64,000 nucleotides of DNA from Methylomonas paludis (lineage in GTDB: Bacteria > Pseudomonadota > Gammaproteobacteria > Methylococcales > Methylomonadaceae). The notes beneath the pieces are model-generated. The model ran no database searches, was not told the DNA's origin, and was given only the letters and a program-made list of their open reading frames with translations. The stretch spans positions 3,534,001 through 3,598,000 of the forward strand of contig NZ_CP073754.1 of NCBI RefSeq assembly GCF_018734325.1, written 5' to 3'. Each line of letters begins with the position of its first letter. Positions within the stretch are counted from its first letter, which is position 1. A program made the position numbers and the translations under genes. Below, piece after piece: positions 31,015 to 39,541 of the stretch.

Positions 31015-34000
31015 CTAATGATGTAAATGGGCCGACAACCAGCGCTCGGCAACTTCTACATTGAGGCCTTTGCGTCGGGCGTAATCGTGTAACTGATCTT
31101 GTTCAATTTTGCCGACATTGAAATACTGGGCACCAGGGTGGGCAAAATACCAGCCGCTGACTGAAGAAGCCGGGCTCATGGCAAAGCTTTCGGTCAATTC
31201 AATGGTGGTTTGCCGGCTGACATCCAGCAAGTCAAAAAGTTTGGCTTTTTCAGTGTGATCCGGACAGGCCGGATAACCCGGTGCCGGGCGGATACCTTGA
31301 TAAGCTTCGGCAATCAGGGCAGTATGGTCGTGGCTTTCCTCGGCGGCATAACCCCAGTGCTGTTTTCTGACCTGTAAATGTAGATATTCGGCAAAAGCCT
31401 CAGCCAGTCTGTCGGCCAAGGCTTTGAGCATAATGGCACTGTAATCGTCATGCTGGGCGGCAAATTCAGCCAGTTTGGTTTCAATGCCGATACCGGTAGT
31501 GACGGCAAAACCGCCGATATAATCAGCGATACCGCTGTCCACCGGGGCGATAAAATCGGCCAGGCAATAATTGGGACGACCAGGTGTCTTGACGTTTTGC
31601 TGGCGCAAATGATGCAGCACCTCGCGCTGTTGGGTACGGCTGTCGTCAGTATAGACAATAATGTCATCATCAAAGCTGTTAGCCGGGAAAAAGCCGATTA
31701 CGGCTTTGGCGGTCAGCCATTTTTCGCTGATGATTTGTTTGAGCATGGCCTGGGCATCGGCAAACAGTTTTACCGCTTCGCTGCCCACCACTTTGTCGGT
31801 GAGAATTTCCGGATAATGGCCGGACAATTCCCAGGTCTGGAAAAACGGTGTCCAGTCTATATAGGGGGCCAAGACTTCCAGCGGTAACTGGTCGATACCC
31901 TGATGGCCTAAAAACTCAGGTTTTTGCGGCTGATGACCGGCGTGATCAAATTTGTTCTGGCGCGCCTTGACCAGATCATGCTGCTGATTTTTGGCATGAC
32001 GGCCCTGATGACGTTCGCGCACCACCGCATATTCAGCGCGGGTTTTTTCAATATAATCGGCCTGCATCTCAGGGCTGAGCAAGGCCCCCACCACGCCAAC
32101 ACAGCGCGAGGCATCGGAAACATAAACGCTGGCACCGCTATAATTGGGGGCAATTTTCACTGCAGTGTGGGCACGGGAGGTGGTGGCGCCACCGATCAGC
32201 AAGGGTATGGTAAATCCCTGGCGCTGCATTTCCTTGGCGACATGTACCATTTCATCCAGTGAAGGCGTGATCAGACCGCTCAGGCCGATGATATCCACAT
32301 TTAATTCTTTGGCAGTGCGCAAGATAGTTTCAGCAGGTGTCATTACCCCCAAATCTATCACTTCATAATTATTGCACTGCAATACTACCGCGACGATATT
32401 TTTGCCTATATCATGCACATCGCCTTTAACTGTGGCAATCAGCATTTTGCCGTTGGTTTGACGCTCACCATCAGTAGCACTATCCATATACGGCAACAAA
32501 TAAGCCACTGCTTTTTTCATGACCCGCGCTGATTTGACCACTTGCGGCAGGAACATTTTGCCTTCGCCGAATAAATCGCCCACCACATTCATGCCGGCCA
32601 TCAACGGGCCTTCGATAACATGCAGGGGTTTTTCCGCCGCTAGGCGAGCTTCTTCGGTATCCGCGTCGATAAAATCGGTAATGCCTTTTACCAGTGCATA
32701 TTCCAGCCGTTTATCCACCGGCCAGTCACGCCACTCCAGTGTTTCCTGGCGCACGGCCTGACCGCTGCCGCGATATTTATCAGCAATTTCCAGCAGTTTT
32801 TCGGTAGCATCATTGCGCCGGTTCAGAATTACATTTTCGACGATATCGCGCAACTCCAGCGGGATATCGGCGTATATGGCCAACTGACCGGCATTGACGA
32901 TACCCATATCCATACCGGCATTGATGGCGTGATACAAAAACACGGCGTGTATGGCTTCCCGTACCGGATTATTACCCCGGAACGAAAACGAGACATTGGA
33001 CACACCACCGGAAATCAGGGCATGCGGCAGGGTTTGTTTGATGACCCGGGTGGCTTCGATAAAATCCACACCATAATTATTATGTTCATCAATACCGGTG
33101 CCTACCGCAAAGATATTGGGATCAAAAATAATGTCTTCCGCCGGAAAACCGATTTGCTGAGTAAGAATTTGATAAGCACGTTGGCAAATTTCAATTTTCC
33201 GGGTCTGGGTATCAGCCTGACCTTGTTCATCAAAGGCCATGACAATGACAGCCGCGCCATAACGGCGCACCAGCTGGGCTTGTTTGATAAAACTGGCTTC
33301 GCCTTCTTTCAGGGAAATGGAATTGACGATGCCTTTACCCTGGATGCACTTCAGACCGGCTTCCAGGATGTCCCATTTAGACGAGTCCAGCATTACCGGT
33401 ACTTTGGCGATATCCGGTTCGGCAGCGATCAAATGCAGAAAACGCACCATTGCCGCTTTGGAATCCAACATACCCTCATCCATATTGATATCGATGATTT
33501 GCGCGCCGTTTTCCACCTGTTGCTTGGCAACATCCAAAGCCGCTTCGTAATTTTCCTCAATAATCAATTTCTTGAAAGCTGCAGAACCGGTAACATTGGT
33601 GCGCTCACCAACATTGACAAACAAGCTGTCCGGGCCTATGGTCATAGGCTCCAGGCCCGATAACAGACAACGCTTGGGCAATTCCGGAATCTGGCGTGGC
33701 GGATAGGCACTAACGGCTTCGGCAATCGCACGTATGGTATCCGGAGAAGTGCCGCAGCAGCCGCCGATAATATTCAGATAACCGCTGGCTGCCCAGTCGG
33801 CCAGTTCCGCGGCCATTTCTTCCGGTGTTTCGTCGTATTCGCCAAATTCGTTGGGTAAACCGGCGTTGGGATGCGCCGAAATATAGGTATCACAAATCCC
33901 CGACAATTCTTCAATATACTGGCGCAGCTCTTTGGCGCCCAGCGCACAGTTAAAGCCGATCGAAATCGGTTGTATGTGTTTTAATGAGGCCCAAAATGCA

Positions 34001-34683
34001 GCCACGGTCTGACCGGACAGGGTGCGACCTGAAGCATCGGTAATAGTGCCGGAAATCATCACCGGCAATTTATAGCCCAATTTGTCAAAGGTTTCAGCTA
34101 CGGCAAAAATGGCAGCTTTGGCATTTAAGGTATCAAATACCGTCTCAATCAGAATAATGTCTGCGCCGCCTTCGATCAGACCCAGGGTGGCTTCGGTGTA
34201 GGTTGCCACCAAATCATCAAATGTGATGTTACGAAAGCCTGGATCGTTGACATCCGGCGACATGGATGAGGTGCGATTGGTCGGGCCTAATACCCCGGCC
34301 ACAAACCGGGGTTTATCCGGTGTCAGTGCGGTGAATTCCTCGGCTGCCTGTTTGGCCAACCGCGCCGCCGCCACATTGATTTCATAGGCCAAGGCTTCCA
34401 TCTGGTAGTCGGCCATAGCCACCTGAGTGGCGTTAAACGTATTGGTTTCGACAATATCGGCACCGGCATGCAAATAAGCACGATGAATGGCACTAATAAT
34501 ATCCGGCCTGGTGAGTACCAATAAGTCATTATTGCCTTTCAGATCGGTTGGCCAATCGGCAAATCGGCTGCCGCGATAATCCTTTTCAGCCAGCTTATAG
34601 CGCTGTATCATGGTGCCCATCGCCCCATCCAGAAGTAAAATACGCTGGGACAAATGCTGAATTAATGGTTGATTAGTGTTCAC
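31015..34683 (-). CDS. metH: cobalamin-dependent methionine synthase
   Basis: MetH transfers a methyl group from methyltetrahydrofolate to homocysteine via cobalamin. The 1222-residue protein has all four modules. The homocysteine domain carries zinc ligands in [10 protein letters not shown] and [10 protein letters not shown]. The pterin-binding domain includes [17 protein letters not shown]. The cobalamin domain has the His-on motif [10 protein letters not shown] near residue 758. The SAM activation domain has [14 protein letters not shown] near residue 1142. It starts with GTG in a clear match to other MetH N-termini. No cobalamin riboswitch is recognisable in the short upstream gap of 76 bp. 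Confidence 0.97.
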   Translation of the reverse strand: MNTNQPLIQHLSQRILLLDGAMGTMIQRYKLAEKDYRGSRFADWPTDLKGNNDLLVLTRPDIISAIHRAYLHAGADIVETNTFNATQVAMADYQMEALAYEINVAAARLAKQAAEEFTALTPDKPRFVAGVLGPTNRTSSMSPDVNDPGFRNITFDDLVATYTEATLGLIEGGADIILIETVFDTLNAKAAIFAVAETFDKLGYKLPVMISGTITDASGRTLSGQTVAAFWASLKHIQPISIGFNCALGAKELRQYIEELSGICDTYISAHPNAGLPNEFGEYDETPEEMAAELADWAASGYLNIIGGCCGTSPDTIRAIAEAVSAYPPRQIPELPKRCLLSGLEPMTIGPDSLFVNVGERTNVTGSAAFKKLIIEENYEAALDVAKQQVENGAQIIDINMDEGMLDSKAAMVRFLHLIAAEPDIAKVPVMLDSSKWDILEAGLKCIQGKGIVNSISLKEGEASFIKQAQLVRRYGAAVIVMAFDEQGQADTQTRKIEICQRAYQILTQQIGFPAEDIIFDPNIFAVGTGIDEHNNYGVDFIEATRVIKQTLPHALISGGVSNVSFSFRGNNPVREAIHAVFLYHAINAGMDMGIVNAGQLAIYADIPLELRDIVENVILNRRNDATEKLLEIADKYRGSGQAVRQETLEWRDWPVDKRLEYALVKGITDFIDADTEEARLAAEKPLHVIEGPLMAGMNVVGDLFGEGKMFLPQVVKSARVMKKAVAYLLPYMDSATDGERQTNGKMLIATVKGDVHDIGKNIVAVVLQCNNYEVIDLGVMTPAETILRTAKELNVDIIGLSGLITPSLDEMVHVAKEMQRQGFTIPLLIGGATTSRAHTAVKIAPNYSGASVYVSDASRCVGVVGALLSPEMQADYIEKTRAEYAVVRERHQGRHAKNQQHDLVKARQNKFDHAGHQPQKPEFLGHQGIDQLPLEVLAPYIDWTPFFQTWELSGHYPEILTDKVVGSEAVKLFADAQAMLKQIISEKWLTAKAVIGFFPANSFDDDIIVYTDDSRTQQREVLHHLRQQNVKTPGRPNYCLADFIAPVDSGIADYIGGFAVTTGIGIETKLAEFAAQHDDYSAIMLKALADRLAEAFAEYLHLQVRKQHWGYAAEESHDHTALIAEAYQGIRPAPGYPACPDHTEKAKLFDLLDVSRQTTIELTESFAMSPASSVSGWYFAHPGAQYFNVGKIEQDQLHDYARRKGLNVEVAERWLSAHLHH

Positions 34684-34759
34684 TGGCCTGACATTAAGAT
34701 AAAAAAGCGGAATGAAAATGACGCGAAAATGATTTTGTATTGTTTACTCAAGAAAAAAA

Positions 34760-34951
34760 ATGACTAAAACCAATCTGCTGCAAGTTGTAAAAAGCGTGAT
34801 TTCCGCATTCATAGGTGTACAAAGTAATAGCAACAGGGAACACGATTTCAAGAACGGCTCTTTACCTGCGTTTATTATCGTGGGCTTGATCGCGACCTTG
34901 GTGTTTATTTTAGCCATCGCGAAACTTGCATCACTCGCTACCGGGCAATGA
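34760..34951 (+). CDS. DUF2970-type small membrane protein
   Basis: This 63-residue protein has an amphipathic start (LLQVVKSVISAFIGVQSNSN) followed by one membrane helix (FIIVGLIATLVFILAIAKLA). This is the pattern of DUF2970 proteins, which are widespread in beta- and gammaproteobacteria and have no established function. It is divergent from metH, and its stop overlaps the ATG of a tiny downstream ORF (ATGA). Confidence 0.72.
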   Translation: MTKTNLLQVVKSVISAFIGVQSNSNREHDFKNGSLPAFIIVGLIATLVFILAIAKLASLATGQ

Positions 34952-35100
34952 ATTCAAGCTCATGCTGGCAACCGGGGATGGTGGAAGTTTGCCAATGCCG
35001 TCATGAAAGCGGCTGGCGACTGGTTGAAGCCCCTTATTCTCTGGAGCCCAAAATCTCTCCAGTTCAACAAGGCGGCTACCCAGACCTGACGATATGTTGA
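34948..35100 (+). CDS. possible 50-residue cysteine-rich small protein
   Basis: An ORF of 50 codons starts in the ATGA overlap with the DUF2970 gene. It has four cysteines and a histidine (SSSCWQPGM, EVCQCRHES, final IC), compatible with a small metal-binding fold. It is followed by a strong terminator hairpin, so it lies inside the transcript. I do not recognise a family. The evidence is the translational-coupling geometry and composition only. Confidence 0.35.
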   Translation: MNSSSCWQPGMVEVCQCRHESGWRLVEAPYSLEPKISPVQQGGYPDLTIC

Positions 35101-35122
35101 TCTTGCGCCCGATACAATTTAG

Positions 35123-35166
35123 TGCGGCAAACCCGGAGGATTTATCAGGGTTTGCCGCAAAATTTT
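35123..35166. terminator. strong hairpin terminator between convergent genes
   Basis: A perfect 12-bp stem, TGCGGCAAACCC (35123-35134) with GGGTTTGCCGCA (35148-35159), is followed by AAATTTT on the plus strand. It separates the plus-strand DUF2970 transcript from the convergent minus-strand membrane-protein gene whose stop lies at its edge. Confidence 0.8.
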
Positions 35167-35581
35167 AGTCGTTGGTTTTAAAACTGTTTTTAATGCTGAC
35201 AAACACTTCCTTGATACCGCTAAACAGATTAACCGGAGTCAGGGATTGTTTGGTAATGAATTGGGTACGCACCAGCGCAACCACCAAAACACTGGCAACA
35301 GATGGAAACAACTCACAAACCACCGGCATGAAGAAACCACCGGCACCTTCCTGAGTTTTGCGGTCACCTACATCGGTCAGGCTTGGATCATATTCACCGC
35401 CGATATCTTTGCCGTTCAACGCATCGATAATCTCAATACAGAACAGTTCGACCAGAAATTCCGTGGTAAAAAACAGCACTGCTGTGCCGGCAACCCACCA
35501 GAGCAGATTGCGGTTTTTTACCTGAATCAGCGTTTGGTAGACCCAAATCGCTGTTAAAATCATAATTACACCACCAATCAT
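35165..35581 (-). CDS. membrane protein, unknown function
   Basis: This 138-residue protein has hydrophobic segments at about residues 3-17 (GVIMILTAIWVYQTL), 27-52 (LLWWVAGTAVLFFTTEFLVE) and 83-105 (FFMPVVCELFPSVASVLVVA), separated by an acidic loop (NGKDIGGEYDPSLTDVGDRK). I cannot assign a family. It starts with ATG at 35581, in a divergent position to a 42-residue membrane peptide. Confidence 0.6.
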   Translation of the reverse strand: MIGGVIMILTAIWVYQTLIQVKNRNLLWWVAGTAVLFFTTEFLVELFCIEIIDALNGKDIGGEYDPSLTDVGDRKTQEGAGGFFMPVVCELFPSVASVLVVALVRTQFITKQSLTPVNLFSGIKEVFVSIKNSFKTND

Positions 35582-35700
35582 ATTGTTTTTCCTCTCAACT
35601 TGTTTTTATTGTTATCAGAATTGTCAGATGCAGCATACTACTCATATTATACCCGGATGGCAATTTATGCCGCCATCTTTGTTTATTAGCTATCAATTAC

Positions 35701-35728
35701 TTGACTTTAGAGGCATCTGAAGTAAGAT
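35701..35728 (+). promoter_or_regulatory. promoter of a small membrane peptide gene
   Basis: A -35 element TTGACT (35701-35706) and a -10-like TAAGAT (35723-35728) are 16 bp apart, about 70 bp before the 42-residue ORF at 35797. Confidence 0.55.
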
Positions 35729-35796
35729 ATGGCCTTCGACCGCCAACACATTGGCAAATTTTTTTATAACAACTAGACTAAAGGTAGGAGGCACCC

Positions 35797-35925
35797 ATGG
35801 GAGCGATCTTAGATTTAACAGAATTGCTGAAAGAACCGTCAGGTATGATTGGTGCGGTTGTGATTATCGCCGCTGGATATTTTTTCGTAAAATGGGTGTT
35901 CAAAGAGCCTACGGACGAAGAATAA
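35797..35925 (+). CDS. 42-residue single-pass membrane peptide
   Basis: The ORF encodes a short acidic N-terminus (GAILDLTELLKEPSG), one membrane helix (MIGAVVIIAAGYFFVKWVF) and an acidic tail (KEPTDEE). A textbook ribosome-binding site (GTAGGAGG), an upstream promoter and a downstream terminator frame it tightly, which supports a real gene despite its size. Function unknown. Confidence 0.7.
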   Translation: MGAILDLTELLKEPSGMIGAVVIIAAGYFFVKWVFKEPTDEE

Positions 35926-35953
35926 GCTGATTGCTATTTATATAGCAGTTCAG

Positions 35954-35990
35954 AAGGCGGCTCGGGTTTACCCTTAGCCGCCTTTTTTAT
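35954..35990 (+). terminator. intrinsic terminator after the 42-residue peptide gene
   Basis: AAGGCGGCT (35954-35962) pairs perfectly with AGCCGCCTT (35976-35984) and is followed by a T-run. It lies 28 bp after the stop of the small gene. Confidence 0.88.
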
Positions 35991-36060
35991 TGCCTAAAAA
36001 ATCGAAGCCCGGCATAAATACCTTATAATTCGTACATTTTTTACCCCGCCGAACTCAAAA

Positions 36061-37971
36061 ATGTACCGATTTCTCATTTCCAAAATCTCTGCACTTTATC
36101 AAAAGCAAGTGCCGGCTACCGGTATTGGTCTGTTCCGTATTCTGTTCGGACTGGTAACCTTACAGGAAATACTGTTCCTGATTTTTTTCAACCATCTGAT
36201 ATTCGATCCTATCCCGTTTCTGGATGTGGAATTTCCGATGATTGTGTTTTTTCTCTGGATATGGGCGTTAGTAGCACTGGCCTTAACCCTGGGTTATCGC
36301 TGTCAGCAAGCCAGCATCGCCAATTATCTGTTCTGGCAGATATTCGTCAACTTTACCCCCATGCAACGCGATTTTGACGGCGGTTTTGACCTATTCATGA
36401 TAGGGGCCAATTTTTTCCTGATTTTTATGCCCACAGACCGGGCTTTCAGCCTCGACAGCCTGCGAAAAAAACTGGCGACACCTTTTGTCCACTACCGGGA
36501 ATATCCTGCCGTCCAAGTTTCAGTTTTGACTTATTATCTGCCGGTCAGCATTTGTCTGGGCTTTTTGTATTTTGATTCCGCCATTCACAAAATGTTTGCC
36601 GAACATTGGCGCAATGGCCTGGGAGCCTGGCTGCCTTCTTCCATACCCTACTATATGTCGGCCCTGGATATGTCCTGGCTACTGAATCAGGAAATTCTGC
36701 AGAAAGTTATTGGTTACACCATTATCGTCTTTCAGTTCAGCTTTTTGGCGCTGTATTACCGACCCCGCTTCAGACCCTGGTATTTTTTGGTGGGTGCTGG
36801 TTTACACTTGGGCATTACCCTGTCGTTCAACATTTACCCATTCGGCATCGGCATGTTGATTTTCTACAGTCTGGTAATACCGTTTGCCTGGTATCGCCAA
36901 ATCGGCAAGCTATTACAGGCCAAACAGCCTGGATTGACGGTGTTTTACGATCAGCAATGCCCCTTATGCTGCCGCACCATTCTGATTCTGAACCATTTTG
37001 ATGTATTGCATGGTGTGGACTTCAAATCGGCCCAGCAATATGCTCAGCAATATCCGGCCCTGCAAAGCCTGGATCAACAGCAGTTACTCACCGACATTTA
37101 TGCACTGGACAGCCGGGGCCGGCTATATGCCGGCGTAGCCAGCTACGCCCAAATTCTGATTGCCATGCGTTATACCGCCCCCATAGGCTGGTTGCTGAAC
37201 CTGCCCGGCATTTACCAACTGGCCAGCAGCCGTTACCGGCAAATTGCCGACTCTCGGTTGAGGCTGAATTGTGACATCAGCTGTATTAATCCGATCGCTC
37301 CCCAGTTTGAAAAGACTCTGTATGAGCGCATATTTGTCGCAGAAACGCCCGCTGCGACGAAAAAAAGTGTGTACGGTATCTACAAACTATTGTGCCTGAT
37401 TATCGTGCTGCAATTGAACAGCAGCATTCATTACGGCTTATTGTACCGCTGTCATGTCGGCACCCGGCAAAATCCCATAGGCACAGTGATCACCGATATG
37501 AGTAATGCCGTACTGATGTTGTCCAATACCTTTCTTGGCATCACGCCCCATGCATTATATCTGCATGATCATTTTGCCGGCTACGAAGATTTATTAGCCA
37601 TCACCTATCTGGATAGCCAGGGTGTTGAGCACTGGTTGCCGTTCGTCAATGAACAGGGTCGCCTGCTGGCTCCCAACTGGGGCCGGGTACATTCGATGTG
37701 GGCCAATATCGCCGTTACTCCGAATATTCAGGAACCCAGATTGAAAAAATTTATCATGAAAGTAACTGCGTTTTGGGGGATAAAATCCGGTCTGGAACTG
37801 GATAAAACCAAATTTTTGCTCAAACGTAAAAAAATCCGCGCCCCATTCGTTTGGGAGCCGGATCTACGGGCCCAAAACTTGTCCGGCGCTTGGCAGACCA
37901 TAGGTTACGCGCAATGGCGGGGTAAGGAAATTAACATCGAGCTGCCCGTCGATATTGAAAATTTTAACTGA
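36061..37971 (+). CDS. HTTM-domain membrane protein fused to a DCC thiol-oxidoreductase domain
   Basis: Residues 1-285 hold several membrane helices of the HTTM type (related to vitamin K-dependent gamma-carboxylase), starting near TGIGLFRILFGLVTLQEILF. Residues 293-410 are a DCC (DUF393) thioredoxin-like domain with FYDQQCPLCCRTILIL, placing a CxxC pair at Cys300 and Cys303. The remaining part to 636 has one hydrophobic segment (YKLLCLIIVLQLNSSIHYGL) and a soluble tail. The fusion suggests membrane-coupled thiol redox chemistry, but the substrate is unknown. The ORF has no linked operon partner. Confidence 0.8.
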   Translation: MYRFLISKISALYQKQVPATGIGLFRILFGLVTLQEILFLIFFNHLIFDPIPFLDVEFPMIVFFLWIWALVALALTLGYRCQQASIANYLFWQIFVNFTPMQRDFDGGFDLFMIGANFFLIFMPTDRAFSLDSLRKKLATPFVHYREYPAVQVSVLTYYLPVSICLGFLYFDSAIHKMFAEHWRNGLGAWLPSSIPYYMSALDMSWLLNQEILQKVIGYTIIVFQFSFLALYYRPRFRPWYFLVGAGLHLGITLSFNIYPFGIGMLIFYSLVIPFAWYRQIGKLLQAKQPGLTVFYDQQCPLCCRTILILNHFDVLHGVDFKSAQQYAQQYPALQSLDQQQLLTDIYALDSRGRLYAGVASYAQILIAMRYTAPIGWLLNLPGIYQLASSRYRQIADSRLRLNCDISCINPIAPQFEKTLYERIFVAETPAATKKSVYGIYKLLCLIIVLQLNSSIHYGLLYRCHVGTRQNPIGTVITDMSNAVLMLSNTFLGITPHALYLHDHFAGYEDLLAITYLDSQGVEHWLPFVNEQGRLLAPNWGRVHSMWANIAVTPNIQEPRLKKFIMKVTAFWGIKSGLELDKTKFLLKRKKIRAPFVWEPDLRAQNLSGAWQTIGYAQWRGKEINIELPVDIENFN

Positions 37972-37997
37972 ACAGTTAATTAAGATGCCTGAGGGTA

Positions 37998-38026
37998 TTG
38001 CATCAAGGGTTTTGTCATGATATAAA
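37998..38026 (+). promoter_or_regulatory. promoter of first micro-lipoprotein
   Basis: TTGCAT (37998-38003) and TATAAA (38021-38026) lie exactly 17 bp apart. The next micro-lipoprotein gene has the same promoter design, including TGATATAAA at the -10. Confidence 0.72.
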
Positions 38027-38087
38027 TTTTGCGTGCTTTTTTTTAAGTACACTTAAAACTAAAAAAACAATTTACCTGGAGGATGTA

Positions 38088-38219
38088 ATGAAAAAAGTAT
38101 TTTCTGTATTGGCTATGGTTATGATGATGGTTACTCTGACTGCCTGCATGGATGATCCAGATCTCGGCAACAAAAAGCCAGCTAACTACGGTAGCGGCGC
38201 TGCACAACAAAAAGGCTAA
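38088..38219 (+). CDS. 43-residue micro-lipoprotein
   Basis: The peptide has a compact lipoprotein signal (MKKVFSVLAMVMMMVTLTAC), with the lipobox cysteine at residue 20, followed by only 23 residues (MDDPDLGNKKPANYGSG...). It has a strong GGAGG ribosome-binding site, its own promoter and its own terminator. It resembles entericidin-sized lipoproteins only in size and design. A near-twin follows about 200 bp downstream. It is probably an abundant envelope peptide; function unknown. Confidence 0.8.
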   Translation: MKKVFSVLAMVMMMVTLTACMDDPDLGNKKPANYGSGAAQQKG

Positions 38220-38264
38220 TTCGGTAGTGGCCGCCTTTGCGGCTGACCGTATTACAACTAGTGT

Positions 38265-38297
38265 AAGGCTCGCAAATGCGAGCCTTATGCTTTTGTG
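38265..38297 (+). terminator. terminator of first micro-lipoprotein
   Basis: AAGGCTCGCA (38265-38274) pairs perfectly with TGCGAGCCTT (38277-38286), followed by ATGCTTTT. A smaller hairpin, GCCGC/GCGGC, precedes it. Confidence 0.75.
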
Positions 38298-38333
38298 GAT
38301 AGCCTAATCTAGTTTTGATTAAAAAGTATTTCA

Positions 38334-38362
38334 TTGCCTCCCCTCACTTGGCGTGATATAAA
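38334..38362 (+). promoter_or_regulatory. promoter of second micro-lipoprotein
   Basis: TTGCCT (38334-38339) and TATAAA (38357-38362) are separated by 17 bp, in the same architecture and with the same TGATATAAA -10 context as the promoter of the upstream twin. Confidence 0.75.
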
Positions 38363-38421
38363 AGCCGGGTGTGTTTGAAAGAACCCACAATAAATATAAA
38401 AACTTTTATTTGGAGGATGTT

Positions 38422-38547
38422 ATGAAAAAATTATTGTCCCTGTTGGCAATGGCGCTCATGATCGCGGGTTTAAGCGGATGCATGGATAACCCAGATGGTT
38501 CTAAACAAAAAGTTGCAGGTTCATCCTCAACTTCAATTAGACTGTAA
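38422..38547 (+). CDS. 41-residue micro-lipoprotein, twin of the upstream gene
   Basis: The 41-residue peptide starts MKKLLSLLAMALMIAGLSGC, with the lipobox cysteine at residue 20, then MDNPDGSKQKVAGSS. The leader GGAGGATGT-ATGAAAAAA and the mature start CMD-(D/N)-PD are shared with the twin at 38088, so the pair arose by tandem duplication while the tails diverged. It has its own promoter and hairpin terminator. Function unknown. Confidence 0.78.
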   Translation: MKKLLSLLAMALMIAGLSGCMDNPDGSKQKVAGSSSTSIRL

Positions 38548-38557
38548 AGTTTACAGG

Positions 38558-38583
38558 AAGGCCCGCCACATCGAGCGGGCCTT
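38558..38583. terminator. hairpin between second micro-lipoprotein and plsC
   Basis: AAGGCCCGC (38558-38566) pairs with GCGGGCCTT (38575-38583). No long T-run follows on either strand. It lies between convergent genes and touches the plsC stop, so it probably serves both directions weakly. Confidence 0.6.
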
Positions 38584-39371
38584 CATGAAGTTCCCCTCTC
38601 AGTTATCCCTGTTCGAGCATTTTCTTCGGCAATTCTCTGCATCGCTTGCAAAATCCATAACTCCGCTTCAGCATTTATCTCTTTGGATTTTTTACCGTGG
38701 GTATCTATCGGTGCGCCGATTTTAACTTTTATCACGCCTGGATATTTTAGAAAGCTGTTTCTAGGCCAAAACTCCCCGGCATTATGCGCCAACGGTATCA
38801 CCGGAAAGCCGGATTTTTGCGCCAGCATAGCGCCACCGGCATTGAATTTTCCGCTTGACCCCGGCGCAACTCGCGTCCCTTCTGGAAATACCAATACAAA
38901 CATGCCTTCCTGTAATCGTGCGGTACCCTGGTCGATTAACATACGCAAAGCTTCTTTCTGATTTTGCCGGTCTATGGCTATCGGTTTTAGAGTGGCCAGC
39001 GCCCAGCCGCCAAACGGTATTTGTAATAGCGATTTTTTCAGCACGGCGGTCTGTGGCGAAATAAATTGGCGTAGTGCGATAGTTTCCCAAGCTGATTGAT
39101 GTTTGCTGAGAATAATGGCGCCACCAGCGGCTGGAATATTTTCCAGACCTTCCACTTCATGACTCAAACCACAACACAGCTTAAGCACCCTCATTAGCCA
39201 ATCTATCCAGATACCGGCAATTTTATAACGTACTGTAAACGGCAGTATCACACCGGCCAGTACCAGAATTCCGACTACAGGTGTCGAGAGCAGGATATAG
39301 ATAAAAAACAGGGTTGAGCCCAAATAGACCCGGAAATCAGCCGGTCTAGATAATGTGGCATGCTGCGTCAT
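38583..39371 (-). CDS. plsC: 1-acyl-sn-glycerol-3-phosphate acyltransferase
   Basis: PlsC acylates lysophosphatidate to phosphatidate at the inner membrane. The 262-residue protein has N-terminal hydrophobic segments and acyltransferase motif I in the form SKHQSAWET (H-x4-E rather than H-x4-D, a variant I recall in this group). Motif III is FPEGTRVAPG, and the PVIPLAHNAGEFW block follows. The ATG at 39371 is preferred over a TTG at 39383. It lies next to glyS-glyQ, as in Pseudomonas-type origin regions. Confidence 0.9.
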   Translation of the reverse strand: MTQHATLSRPADFRVYLGSTLFFIYILLSTPVVGILVLAGVILPFTVRYKIAGIWIDWLMRVLKLCCGLSHEVEGLENIPAAGGAIILSKHQSAWETIALRQFISPQTAVLKKSLLQIPFGGWALATLKPIAIDRQNQKEALRMLIDQGTARLQEGMFVLVFPEGTRVAPGSSGKFNAGGAMLAQKSGFPVIPLAHNAGEFWPRNSFLKYPGVIKVKIGAPIDTHGKKSKEINAEAELWILQAMQRIAEENARTGITERGTS

Positions 39372-39541
39372 AAAGATTCTCAAAAATGGGGAGATTTAGC
39401 TGTGAATTATTTTTCAGGATTTGCAGAGCGTTACCAGTAACAGCTTGATTCCCGCAACAGTGGCCATTGATCCGCTGATTTTCAAATCAGCGGAATCTTG
39501 TTTGATCACACCATCACGGTTTAAAACAGCTTATAAACCGG

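Noticed and set aside
32929-33663. 244-codon plus-strand ORF inside metH
   Set aside because: It is antisense to highly conserved MetH domains and has no recognisable protein features.
34684-34759. Cobalamin riboswitch upstream of metH
   Set aside because: The gap is only 76 bp and shows no B12-box-like sequence, too short for the element.
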